DNA of 44,001 nt from Candidatus Lambdaproteobacteria bacterium (GTDB lineage: Bacteria > SAR324 > JACQKK01), in contig JACQKK010000068.1 in assembly GCA_016204605.1 (NCBI GenBank), forward strand, positions 1 to 44,001, read 5' to 3'. The notes beneath the pieces are model-generated. The model saw nothing but the letters and a program-made list of their open reading frames with translations. It searched no databases and was not told the origin of the DNA. The first letter of the stretch is position 1. Each line of letters begins with the position of its first letter. This document shows positions 8,722 to 16,326 of this stretch, piece after piece. Made by a program: the position numbers and the translations under genes.

Positions 8722-9107
8722 GAAGGTTCCCACATTCGTGTCCTGGTCGGCCGGGAAGCTCCCGGCACCCGCAGCCCGCGGCGGCACGCTCCTGCCGGCC
8801 ATCCCGCCCGCCCGCAGCGACCGTCAGTCCCGCCGCCTCCGGCGCACCGGCGCCCGCGGCCGACTTGCGCCCGCGGCCGACTTGCGCCCGCGGCCGACTT
8901 GCGCCCGGGAGCCGCGCACGCGCGGAACCGTTTCCCGCGTAGGGCTGCGGGCGGAATCCCTGCCGAGCGGCGCGTCCCGCCGTGCCCCACCGCCCGCGGC
9001 GGCAGACGACGCGCCCCCGTGGCGGCAAACAGGAAATTGAAACCACATCCGGGTCGCAAAAGCAACGGCGAAGTCGAGGGCGACCTCGTGCCGCGCGCGC
9101 GATCCCC
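8722..9107. other. 386-base leader/intergenic region between actA and the glycosyltransferase gene
   Basis: Both neighbours are on the minus strand, so this holds any actA promoter. It contains three 17-bp tandem repeats at 8851-8901 and a less GC-rich patch near 9030-9065 that could be promoter DNA, but I see no convincing -35/-10 pair and no gene. Confidence 0.5.
8851..8907. repeat. Three perfect 17-bp tandem repeats plus a partial unit upstream of actA
   Basis: The unit cgcccgcggccgacttg occurs at 8851-8867, 8868-8884 and 8885-8901 without mismatch, followed by the partial unit cgcccg at 8902-8907. It lies 130 bases upstream of the actA start. Confidence 0.9.
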
Positions 9108-10694
9108 TCAGCGCGGCGCCCCGCGCAGCCGCCTCCAGAGCCCATGCAGCCGGTTCTCCCACAGCCCGTGGCTGTAGGCGAGGCATTCGCCGCCGAAGCC
9201 GACCACGAACGGCAGCCATGCCAGCCGCAGCCGGCGCGCCCGCCGCTCGGCGCCGGCGCCGAGCGCGAACGCCAGGGCGGCCAGGGGCAGCGTGGCGGGC
9301 GCCAGCAGCGCCAGCGCCAGCGCGGCGAGCAGGGCGCGCCGGGTGCGCCGCCGGCCCTCGGCCAGCCACGCGTCGGCCTCCGCGCGCAGCCGCGCCCGGG
9401 CGACGGCGCGCAGCGGCCAGCCCTGGCCCCGGGCGCGCCACGCACCCCAGAGCGCGCCGCTCAGGGCGCCCGCCAGCGCCACGGCCGCGGCGCCCGCCAG
9501 CAGCGCCCCTCCAAACGCCGCGGCGCCTGCGGGAAAGCTCCAGCCCCAAAGCGTGCCGGGCAGCAGGGCCAGCCCCGCGCTCGCCAGCCCCAGCGCGACG
9601 CGGGGCGGCGTGGGCCCGGCCCGCCCGAAGCGCTGCGGATGGTGCGCGCGCAGCATCCGCTCCGAGTGGGCATACTGGCGCTTGCGCTGCAGGAAGGCCG
9701 GCCAGCGGTCGCGATAGCGGTGGCGCACCCGCGCCTCCGGCCAGTAGAACAGGCCCTGGCCCGCGGCCGCGAGCCGCCAGCAGAGGTCCACATCCTCCCC
9801 CAGCCGCCACCCCTCCCGGAAGCCGCCCACGGCCAGGAACGGCGCAGCCTTGACCGCGAGGTTGCAGGAGGGCAGGTACGCGGCGACGGCGCCCGGCCCC
9901 GCCACCGGCCCCGGCGACCGCCCCAGGTGCAGCGAGGAGCACTCGCCCTCGTAGGCCGCCAGCAGCCGATCGGAGCGCCAGGGCAGCACCCGGCCGCCGG
10001 TCGCCGCGACGAACGGGTCGTCGAGCACGGCCGCGAGCCGGGCCAGCCAGTCGGGCTCGGCCACGCAGTCGCCATCGATGAACGCAACCACCTCGGCCGG
10101 CGGAGCGGCTCCCGCGCCCGGCCCGTGCGGCGCCGCGCCGTGCAACGCCACGCCGTGCAGCGCCACGCCAGCCAGCGCCGCGGCGTTGCGGGCGGAGGCG
10201 GGGCCGCGGTTGGGGTCGAGCCGGAGCCAGCGGATCGGCTCCGCCCCGGCGGCGCATGGGCCGACCGCCTCGCGCAACCCCGGCGGCGAGCCGTCGTCGA
10301 CCACGGTCAGCGACCAGCGCTCTGCCGGATACTCCTGCGCCGCGAGCGCCGCCAGGCAGGTGCGCAGCGGCTCGGGCGACCGGGCGTAGACGGGCACCAC
10401 CACCTGCACGCGCGGCCACCCGGGCGCCTGCGGGTCACCCGGCAGCGCCGCGGGCCGATACGCGGCCGTGAGCAGGCCGAGACCGCGCAGCCCTTCCAGA
10501 AACCCGATCGTGTCGGCCGTCAGGGGAGAGACGAGGGCGTGCAGGGGGGTGAGGCCATCCAGCCGGGCCAGGAGCCGCCACGCGGTCGCGTTGAGCCCCA
10601 CCCGCAGCGGCGGAGAATCCGCGACGAGCAGGCGCGCATCGCCCCGGCGTTCGAGCCGGGCCTGCGGCGAAAGGGCGTAGCGGCGTTCCAGCAC
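9108..10694 (-). CDS. Mycofactocin-type family 2 glycosyltransferase (MftF-like) with PqqD-like N-terminus
   Basis: 528 residues. Residues 1-85 look like a PqqD-type peptide-chaperone domain (RVGLNATAWRLLARLDG). Residues 97-330 form a GT-A glycosyltransferase domain (VVVPVYARS, VVDDGSPPG, DGD metal site 207-209, GEDVDLCWRL 299-308). The C-terminal third has hydrophobic segments. This order matches MftF, which extends a glucan on premycofactocin, but mftA/B/C are absent here, so the acceptor is unknown. A Gly/Ala/His-rich insertion (about 176-200), made partly of 15-bp tandem repeats, sits just before DGD. The start is GTG with a weak ribosome-binding site. The name rests on architecture only. 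Confidence 0.75.
   Translation of the reverse strand: MLERRYALSPQARLERRGDARLLVADSPPLRVGLNATAWRLLARLDGLTPLHALVSPLTADTIGFLEGLRGLGLLTAAYRPAALPGDPQAPGWPRVQVVVPVYARSPEPLRTCLAALAAQEYPAERWSLTVVDDGSPPGLREAVGPCAAGAEPIRWLRLDPNRGPASARNAAALAGVALHGVALHGAAPHGPGAGAAPPAEVVAFIDGDCVAEPDWLARLAAVLDDPFVAATGGRVLPWRSDRLLAAYEGECSSLHLGRSPGPVAGPGAVAAYLPSCNLAVKAAPFLAVGGFREGWRLGEDVDLCWRLAAAGQGLFYWPEARVRHRYRDRWPAFLQRKRQYAHSERMLRAHHPQRFGRAGPTPPRVALGLASAGLALLPGTLWGWSFPAGAAAFGGALLAGAAAVALAGALSGALWGAWRARGQGWPLRAVARARLRAEADAWLAEGRRRTRRALLAALALALLAPATLPLAALAFALGAGAERRARRLRLAWLPFVVGFGGECLAYSHGLWENRLHGLWRRLRGAPR
10125..10169 (-). repeat. 15-bp tandem repeat inside the glycosyltransferase gene
   Basis: Three adjacent 15-base units (10125-10139, 10140-10154, 10155-10169) encode GVALH, GVALH and GAAPH on the minus strand. 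The last two differ at one base; the first is diverged. The reading frame is kept. Confidence 0.8.
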
Positions 10695-10819
10695 CGGAAA
10701 CCTGGCTGGCGCTTCGGCGGGAGGGGAGCGGGCGGGAGCGGCGCCGGGTCACTCCCGTGCGGGCGCCCCGCGTTCAGGCGGCGGCGTCCCGGCGCGCCGG
10801 GCCTGCGTGCGACTCGCCT

Positions 10820-11212
10820 TCAGGCGTGCCTGGCCAGCGGCACCGCCCGCGGCTCCGCCAGCCCCGCGCTCCTGGCCACCTCTTCGCCGATCAGGGCCTG
10901 CAGCGGCTTGGAAACCTGGTGGTAGCGCACCTGCACGGCATGGTGGCCCAGGTCATCGTAGGGGCGGCACTGCACCACCATGGCATCGACCAGGATCGTG
11001 CCCTCGCACAGGATCAGCTCCACGATCCTGCCGCCGGCGATGGGCGCGGGCGACCGGAACACCAGGCCGTCGCCCAGCAGCTCCAGGGTCTCCAGCTCGT
11101 CGCCGAACTTGAACCGCACGCCGATGGTGATGCCGCGGGCTTTGGGCCGCGGGACCGCCCGGTCCCTCAGACGATCGCCGGCCGTCTGCTTGCCGGTGCC
11201 GCTCGTTGACAT
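10820..11212 (-). CDS. PilZ-domain-like protein
   Basis: 130 residues. After a charged N-terminus, a beta-rich core (about 28-110) contains GDGLVFRSPAPIAGGRIVEL and DAMVVQCRPY, the pattern of PilZ-type beta barrels with a small residue before the F-x-S strand. The RxxxR cyclic-di-GMP motif is not clear: only RFKFGDE and VRYHQ resemble it, so nucleotide binding is uncertain. I chose the ATG at 11210-11212 because GGGAG lies seven bases upstream. It sits between the glycosyltransferase and the reductase genes, all on the minus strand but widely spaced. Confidence 0.55.
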   Translation of the reverse strand: MSTSGTGKQTAGDRLRDRAVPRPKARGITIGVRFKFGDELETLELLGDGLVFRSPAPIAGGRIVELILCEGTILVDAMVVQCRPYDDLGHHAVQVRYHQVSKPLQALIGEEVARSAGLAEPRAVPLARHA

Positions 11213-11589
11213 GACTCGCTCCCATACAGGCTTTCGCTCGTGGGGCAAGGCGTTCGCCGCCCCTCCCAGGCCGTCGGGCGCCCGAAAGCCCCAACGTTGC
11301 GCCGTCCTCGACGAACCCTGTGGTGCAAGTCATGGTCCACATGCGCTCTGCGCTCCTTCAGCCACACGAGGTATCCCTGGAATGCCCATCGGAATTGGCT
11401 TTCCGCTTGTCCATCTCCGGCAAGCGGCCCCTTACGCCGGCTGCCAGGAACAGACCGGCCGCAGCCTGCCCTGAACAGGTGTTTCCGCGCTGCGACACGG
11501 CACTGGCCGGCAGCGCAGGCAGCGGGAAAGGATTGCCGCCGGCGTGGCGGGAGGGTCTTTTCCGCGACAGTGGTGCGCCGGGTCGGCGC
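11213..11589. other. 377-base intergenic region without a recognisable gene
   Basis: It lies between the reductase gene end and the PilZ-like gene start, both on the minus strand. Open frames here have no ribosome-binding site or family motifs. I see no clear promoter or terminator. Confidence 0.5.
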
Positions 11590-12984
11590 TCAGCCGAGCG
11601 CCTCGAGCATCTCCTCGACGGAGGTGAACTTGACGCGCGGCCGCCCCTCCCGCTTGCCCCGCTCCGTCTCCAGCGCATCGAGCCGCTTCCAGTCGGCGAA
11701 GGAGACGGCGCGCACGGCGCGCTGGCGGAGCTGGGCCGGGATGGCCTCGGCCTCCGGCGCGAAGCCTTCGGGCGGCCGGAAGCCGCCCACGTCGGCGAGC
11801 ATGTTGCGCACGGTCGAGATCGAGTCTTCCTTGTTGGTGCCGATCACGCCGGTGGGGCCGCGCTTGATCCAGCCCGCCACGTAGCAGCGGGGCAGGGGCG
11901 CCTTGGTGGCGGGGTCGGTCACGCGCCCGCCCTGGTTGGGGACGACGCCGGCGCGGGCGTCGAACGGCAGGTCGGCCAGCGGCTGCCCCATGTACCCGAT
12001 CGACCGGAAGACGAGCTGCACGGGGATCTCTTCGAATTCCCCGGTCGGCTGGGCGGAGAGGGCGCCCGCGGCGTTCTTCACCAGCCGGTTGCGCTCGACG
12101 CGCAGGGCCTCGACGCGCCCGTCCCCGAGGATCGCCACCGGGGAGACCAGGAAGCGCAGCCGGATCTTGCGCGGCTGGCTGCCTTCGCCCTTGGCGAGCT
12201 GAGCCGTGAGAATCTCCACGTTGCGGCGGTTGGTGGGGTCCTTGAGCTGGGCCAGATACTCCTGGCTCAAGGGATCGAGCGTCATCTCGTCCTGTCGCAC
12301 CACCAGGTCCACCCCGTGGATGCTCGAAATCTCGCGGATCTCGGGGTTGGTGAAGGCCGCCTGGGCCGGGCCACGCCGGCCGAGCAGGTGGATTTCCCGC
12401 ACCTTGCTCTCCGTCAGCGGGCCCAGGGCGTAGTCGGCGATGTCGGTCCGGGCCAGCTCGGCCACAGGCGCGGCCAGGATGCGCGTGACGTCGATCGCCA
12501 CGTTGCCCACGCCGATCACAGCAACCTGCGTCGCCCCCAGCTCGAAGGCCAGCTCGCGATAGTCCGGGTGGGCGTTGTACCATCCCACGAACTTGGTGGC
12601 CGGGTGGCTGCCCGGCAGATCCTCGCCGGGAATGCCCAGCCGGCGGTCGGTCTCGGAGCCGGTGGCGAACAGCGCCTGATGGTAGTGGGCCAGCACGTCG
12701 TGCAGGGTCAGGTGCCGCCCATAGGTCACGTTGCCGAAGAAGCGGAAGCGCGGCCGCCCGGCCGTGCGCTCGTAGAGCTTGATGACGGTCTTGATCTTCT
12801 GATGGTCCGGGGCCACGCCGCCCCGCACGAGCCCGTAGGGGGTCGGCAGGCGATCGAACAGGTCCACCGCAACCTTGGGCTGCTCCTGCTTGAGCAGCTC
12901 CTCCGCCGCATAGAACCCCGAGGGTCCCGATCCGAAGATGGCCACGCGCCAGGGGTTCGCTTCCGTATACGCTGCGTCGGTCAC
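11590..12984 (-). CDS. fprA: Ferredoxin/adrenodoxin-type NADP+ reductase (FprA family)
   Basis: A 464-residue FAD- and NADPH-binding flavoprotein. The N-terminal Rossmann motif is FGSGPSGFYAAEELL, the second dinucleotide site is VIGVGNVAIDVTRIL, and the typical adrenodoxin-reductase segments LPTPYGLVRGGVAPDH and RSIGYMGQPL are present. KRGPTGVIGTNKEDS near the C-terminus closes the NADP site. It moves electrons between NADPH and ferredoxin in the cytoplasm. I chose the GTG at 12982-12984, seven bases after GGAGG, because it opens directly before the first FAD-binding strand. A promoter-like pair lies upstream at 13069-13097. Confidence 0.92.
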   Translation of the reverse strand: MTDAAYTEANPWRVAIFGSGPSGFYAAEELLKQEQPKVAVDLFDRLPTPYGLVRGGVAPDHQKIKTVIKLYERTAGRPRFRFFGNVTYGRHLTLHDVLAHYHQALFATGSETDRRLGIPGEDLPGSHPATKFVGWYNAHPDYRELAFELGATQVAVIGVGNVAIDVTRILAAPVAELARTDIADYALGPLTESKVREIHLLGRRGPAQAAFTNPEIREISSIHGVDLVVRQDEMTLDPLSQEYLAQLKDPTNRRNVEILTAQLAKGEGSQPRKIRLRFLVSPVAILGDGRVEALRVERNRLVKNAAGALSAQPTGEFEEIPVQLVFRSIGYMGQPLADLPFDARAGVVPNQGGRVTDPATKAPLPRCYVAGWIKRGPTGVIGTNKEDSISTVRNMLADVGGFRPPEGFAPEAEAIPAQLRQRAVRAVSFADWKRLDALETERGKREGRPRVKFTSVEEMLEALG

Positions 12985-13344
12985 CGAAATGCCTCCATCG
13001 CAAGGGTTGTCGCGCCCCCCCGGCTCCGTTCGCCGCTCCAGCGCGCCGACGGTGCCTCGCCTTGCCTCTCGATAGTGGAAAACGCCGCGCTTGGCAATCC
13101 TCCGGATCGCGGTGCCGGCCCCCTCCTGGCGGACAATGCATCCGCATATCAATGGCTTGCGCGACGCGCCACGCGCGTGCTGCCGGGACGGCGCCGCCGC
13201 CGCCGCGCCGCGTGGGGGGGGGGTGGCCCTTCTCCGATGCCCCCTTTTCAAACGACCGGCGCCGCCCCCATACTCGGGGCAGGCTGCACGCGGCCGACGA
13301 TCCCGAGGCTGGCGGCGTGCCGCGTGGTTGAGGCGAGGCGGGTC
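12985..13344. other. 360-base divergent intergenic region
   Basis: It separates fprA (minus) from the small plus-strand gene at 13345. It contains the predicted fprA promoter and a run of ten G at 13214-13223. No further gene was seen. Confidence 0.5.
13069..13097 (-). promoter_or_regulatory. Predicted sigma70 promoter of fprA
   Basis: On the minus strand, TTGCCA (13092-13097) and TATCGA (13069-13074) are separated by 17 bases. Transcription would start near 13062 and give a leader of about 78 bases to the GTG start. This is prediction by motif only. Confidence 0.4.
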
Positions 13345-13746
13345 ATGGGCGAGACGGAAGGGAGCGGCCGGGCGGCGTTCGAGGCGAAGCTCAACGCCTT
13401 TCTCGCCGAGCACGGCCGCATCATCGAGGAGTTCGAGCGCAGCATCGAGTCGGCGGCGCACTTCCTCAAGCTGGCCTTCCTCTCCCGCGAGGCCGAGCCG
13501 GCGCAGACGCTCGCCATGCTGCGCCAGATGCGCGGGATCGCCATGGGGCGCCAGCTCGGGGTGCAGCAGCGGGAGTTCGAGCGGCTGGCGGGGCTGTTGC
13601 TGGCCGTACCCGCGCAGGACGGGGGCGGCAGCGTGCACGAGCAGATCGCGCGGCTGCGCCGCCAGTACGAGCACCTGGTGGGAGAGGCCGGCGAACAGGA
13701 CGACGAGATCGAGCGCCTGATCGGCGAGATCGAGCATCCCCGGTGA
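13345..13746 (+). CDS. Small coiled-coil hypothetical protein
   Basis: 133 residues, highly charged and helical, with no recognised domain. The middle and C-terminal parts (REFERLAGLLLAV, QIARLRRQYEHLVGEA, DEIERLIGEI) have heptad-like spacing suggesting a coiled coil. The start ATG follows a GAGGCGAGGCGGG purine-rich stretch. Third-position GC is high, like neighbouring genes. It is isolated on the plus strand and convergent with the J-domain gene. The function is unknown. Confidence 0.6.
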   Translation: MGETEGSGRAAFEAKLNAFLAEHGRIIEEFERSIESAAHFLKLAFLSREAEPAQTLAMLRQMRGIAMGRQLGVQQREFERLAGLLLAVPAQDGGGSVHEQIARLRRQYEHLVGEAGEQDDEIERLIGEIEHPR

Positions 13747-13929
13747 GCGCGCGGTGACGCCGGCCGCGCTGACCCCTGCGGGAGTGATCGGTATTGCGCC
13801 ATGGCAGGAAGGGGTGGCCGCGGGGAGGGGTTGGATGGCCGGGCGACTCCGCCGCCCAATTGTCAGAGACGCTCGGGGGCGGAGTGCGGCTTCGGCTTTG
13901 CCCTGATGGCTCGTGGAGGGGCGTGAGGC

Positions 13930-14982
13930 TCAGTACACGTGCATCAGCAGGAACTCGTAGGCCTCCTGGAGCTTGAGGAAATCCTGCACGGTGCCGCCCT
14001 GATCGGGGTGATGCTGCTTCACCTTCTCCCGGTAGGCCATCTTGACGTCGTTCAGGGTGGCGCCGGGCCTGAGGCCGAGCGTGGCGAAGTGGGTCGCCTC
14101 GTGCTGCCGCCCCCCGCGCGGCTCGGGCGCCGCGGCCCAGCCCGGACGGGGACGGCGGCGCGCATGCGGCGAGGCGGGGCCCCGCTCGTCGAAGGCATCG
14201 CGGGAGACATACGCCCCCAACCGGCGCGCCTGGTCGCGCATGGCCCGCGCGAAGGCGATCAGCCGCGCCTCGAGCGCCTCCAGCTCGGGCGGAGGCTTCT
14301 TCCAGAACGCCTCGGTGGCGATGGCATCCATCATGTGGCGCGCGGTGGCACGGACGTAGTCGGAGCCGAACAGGCCGTAGATGGCTTGGCGCTGCGGAGG
14401 GGCGAGCGGCTGACACTGGATGCGGTGGATCAGGCGGCGCAGGTGCGGGTCGGTCCACGTGTCGTGGGGCGTCAGCGCCACCCGCAGCTCGGCTTCGCTC
14501 ATGGTGCGGTAGGCGTCGAGCCGCAGGTCGATCGCCTCCTCGATGGCGAGGTACACCTCCGCCCGGTGCTCGCCGAGGAACACGAGCCCCGATTCCTTCA
14601 CCCGCTCGGCATCCCAGGCGAAGGCGCACGCACCGAGGATGGCGAGGAACGTCCCGTCGGCCAGCGGCGGCAGGGTCTGGTAGATCGTCTCCGCGTGCCG
14701 GCGGTCGAAATGCTGGTACCAGCACCAGAGCAGCTCCTTGCGCGGAATCCGCGAGTGCAGCAGGAAGTGCAGGGAGATGGTCGAGACGGTGCCGTAGAAA
14801 TAGTCGCCGTGGGTGTCGCGGCGGATGTCGCCGTGCACGGAATGCAGGAACTCGATGATCTCCGGGGTGTAGTCCTTGCCGGGCATCGCCTCGTCGTGGC
14901 ACTCCCGGAGCGGCAGCGAGGCGGGCGCGGATTCTGGCGCCGGGGCGGGGCGGGTCACGGTGCGGGCGCGGGCGCGTTTCAT
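13930..14982 (-). CDS. J-domain (DnaJ-like) protein with a long N-terminal region of unknown function
   Basis: 350 residues. The C-terminal 65 form a J domain: FATLGLRPGATLNDVKMAYR followed by KVKQHHPDQGG with the HPD signature at 325-327, needed to stimulate DnaK/Hsp70 ATPase. The N-terminal 230 residues are alpha-helical and match no family I recognise. A low-complexity Arg/Pro linker separates them. J at the C-terminus suggests a specialised co-chaperone rather than canonical DnaJ, which has J first and a zinc finger. A shorter start at Met33 (MPGKDYTPEI) is possible because the first 32 residues are Ala/Pro/Arg-rich. Confidence 0.75.
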   Translation of the reverse strand: MKRARARTVTRPAPAPESAPASLPLRECHDEAMPGKDYTPEIIEFLHSVHGDIRRDTHGDYFYGTVSTISLHFLLHSRIPRKELLWCWYQHFDRRHAETIYQTLPPLADGTFLAILGACAFAWDAERVKESGLVFLGEHRAEVYLAIEEAIDLRLDAYRTMSEAELRVALTPHDTWTDPHLRRLIHRIQCQPLAPPQRQAIYGLFGSDYVRATARHMMDAIATEAFWKKPPPELEALEARLIAFARAMRDQARRLGAYVSRDAFDERGPASPHARRRPRPGWAAAPEPRGGRQHEATHFATLGLRPGATLNDVKMAYREKVKQHHPDQGGTVQDFLKLQEAYEFLLMHVY

Positions 14983-15057
14983 GGGCGGCCACGGGCCTGG
15001 ATGCCGCGAGCGTGCGCCCGCCCGCCGCGCATCGTGCAGCGCGCAGCACGGTACCCG

Positions 15058-15115
15058 GCGCAGTGCATGGCGCAGTGCATGGCGCGGTGCATGGCGCGGT
15101 GCATGGCGCGGTGCG
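15058..15115. repeat. 12-bp tandem repeat after dapB
   Basis: Units gcgcagtgcatg (15058-15069, 15070-15081) and gcgcggtgcatg (15082-15093, 15094-15105), then a partial unit to 15115. It ends five bases from the dapB stop codon and lies in the 138-base gap before the J-domain gene. Confidence 0.9.
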
Positions 15116-15120
15116 GGGGA

Positions 15121-15858
15121 TCAGAACAGCAGGTGCTCGAGACCATAGTAGAGCTCGTTCAGATCGACCACGCGCGTTACCGCCAGGATCACGCCGGGCA
15201 TGAAGCACTCGCGGCTGATGGTGTCGTGGCGGATGCGGAGCGACTCCCCCATCCCTCCCAGGATCACCTCCTGGTGCGCCACGTGGCCGGGCAGGCGCAC
15301 CGAATGGATCGGTACCGCGTAGGCGCGCGTGCCGCGCGCCCCGGGCGCCAGCTCCTGCTCCTGCACCGTGGGCTCGGGGGTGCTCGCGCGGGCGGCGCCG
15401 ATCATCTCCGCGGTCTTGATGGCGGTGCCCGAGGGCGCCTCCGCCTTGCCGTCGTGGTGCAGCTCGATGATCTCGACGTGGGGGAAGAAGCGCGCCGCCT
15501 CCGCCGCATAGCGCATCATCAGGATCGCGCCGATGGCGAAGTTGGGGGCGATGAGGCCGCCCAGCCGGCGCTCCTTGGCCAGCGCTTGCAGGGTGCCGAT
15601 CTCATCGGGGCGGAACCCCGTGGTGCCGACCACCGGGTGCACGCCGGCCTCGATGATCGCGCGGGCGTTGGCATAGGCGGCGGAGGGGTGGGTGAAATCC
15701 ACCGCCACCTGCGCCTTGGATTGGCCCAGCGCCTGCTTGAGGTCGTCGCCCAGGTCGGTCTGCCCCACCAGCTCCAGCCCCTGATAGGCCTGCACCGCCT
15801 GCACCACCTGGCGCCCCATGCGACCTTTCGCGCCGTTGACGAGTACGCGGATGCTCAT
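15121..15858 (-). CDS. dapB: 4-hydroxy-tetrahydrodipicolinate reductase
   Basis: 245 residues. DapB reduces 4-hydroxy-tetrahydrodipicolinate with NAD(P)H in lysine and diaminopimelate synthesis. The N-terminal nucleotide site is VLVNGAKGRMGR (residues 5-16); VVGTTGF lies at 76-82. The catalytic segment ELHHDGKAEAPSGTA has His134-His135 and Lys138, where many homologues have KxDAPSGTA, here Glu for Asp. The length is slightly short for the family. AGGAGGG lies upstream of the ATG, which overlaps the queF stop (ATGA), so the two are translationally coupled. Last gene of the fabI-queF-dapB group. Confidence 0.95.
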   Translation of the reverse strand: MSIRVLVNGAKGRMGRQVVQAVQAYQGLELVGQTDLGDDLKQALGQSKAQVAVDFTHPSAAYANARAIIEAGVHPVVGTTGFRPDEIGTLQALAKERRLGGLIAPNFAIGAILMMRYAAEAARFFPHVEIIELHHDGKAEAPSGTAIKTAEMIGAARASTPEPTVQEQELAPGARGTRAYAVPIHSVRLPGHVAHQEVILGGMGESLRIRHDTISRECFMPGVILAVTRVVDLNELYYGLEHLLF

Positions 15859-16301
15859 CGCGGTGCCCTCCTTCGCGGCTGGCCGGCGGGCCGGACGGCC
15901 GCCAGCTCCGAGTTGACCTCGCAGGTGGCGTCGATCCCGCCGCGGGTGTTGTAGACGGTGCGCACGCTGAGCCACTCGGGCTTGAGCAGCGCCCACAGGT
16001 CCTCATACAGCCGCGCCGTCGCCGGCTCCTGGAAGATGCCCACGTTCCGGTACGAGACGAGGTAGTACTTCAACGACTTGAGCTCGACGATCCGGCGGTG
16101 CGGCATGTACTCGATGCGCAGCACGGCGTAGTCGGGCAGCCCCGAGTACGGGCACACGGCCGAGAACTCCCGCGTCTCGTAGAGGATGCGCTGCCGGGGC
16201 CCCCGGTAAGGGAACGTCTGGAGCAGCCTGGTGCCGATCGCTTCCGGCCGCTCGAACGCGAGCACCCTGCCTTGCGCGTAGCTGGTGTCGGTGACGTCCA
16301 C
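15855..16301 (-). CDS. queF: NADPH-dependent 7-cyano-7-deazaguanine reductase
   Basis: 148 residues, the short single-domain QueF type. It reduces preQ0 to preQ1 in queuosine biosynthesis. The active-site Cys is in CPYSGLPD (Cys50) with the partner Asp57 seven residues later, as in known QueF. The QueF signature ELKSLKYYLVSYRN spans 73-86 and a Glu follows in QEP (92). The Arg-rich C-terminal tail overlaps the dapB start. The gene lies 25 bases after fabI on the same strand. The start is the ATG at 16299-16301. Confidence 0.95.
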   Translation of the reverse strand: MDVTDTSYAQGRVLAFERPEAIGTRLLQTFPYRGPRQRILYETREFSAVCPYSGLPDYAVLRIEYMPHRRIVELKSLKYYLVSYRNVGIFQEPATARLYEDLWALLKPEWLSVRTVYNTRGGIDATCEVNSELAAVRPAGQPRRRAPR

Positions 16302-16326
16302 GGCGCTCCGCCCTTCGTCCAGGGGT

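Noticed and set aside
8851..8907. The 17-bp repeats as plasmid replication iterons
   Set aside because: No replication initiator gene, AT-rich region or DnaA box cluster is nearby; the surroundings are chromosomal respiratory genes.
5017..9177. A 1386-residue plus-strand open frame opposite actB and actA
   Set aside because: It is the antisense of highly GC-rich coding sequence; its Arg/Ala/Gly-rich translation has no family motif, whereas the minus-strand genes have full domain signatures.
13466..15208. A long minus-strand open frame covering the J-domain gene
   Set aside because: It is in a different frame from the J-domain coding sequence and runs through the 12-bp repeat; the translation is low complexity with no motif.
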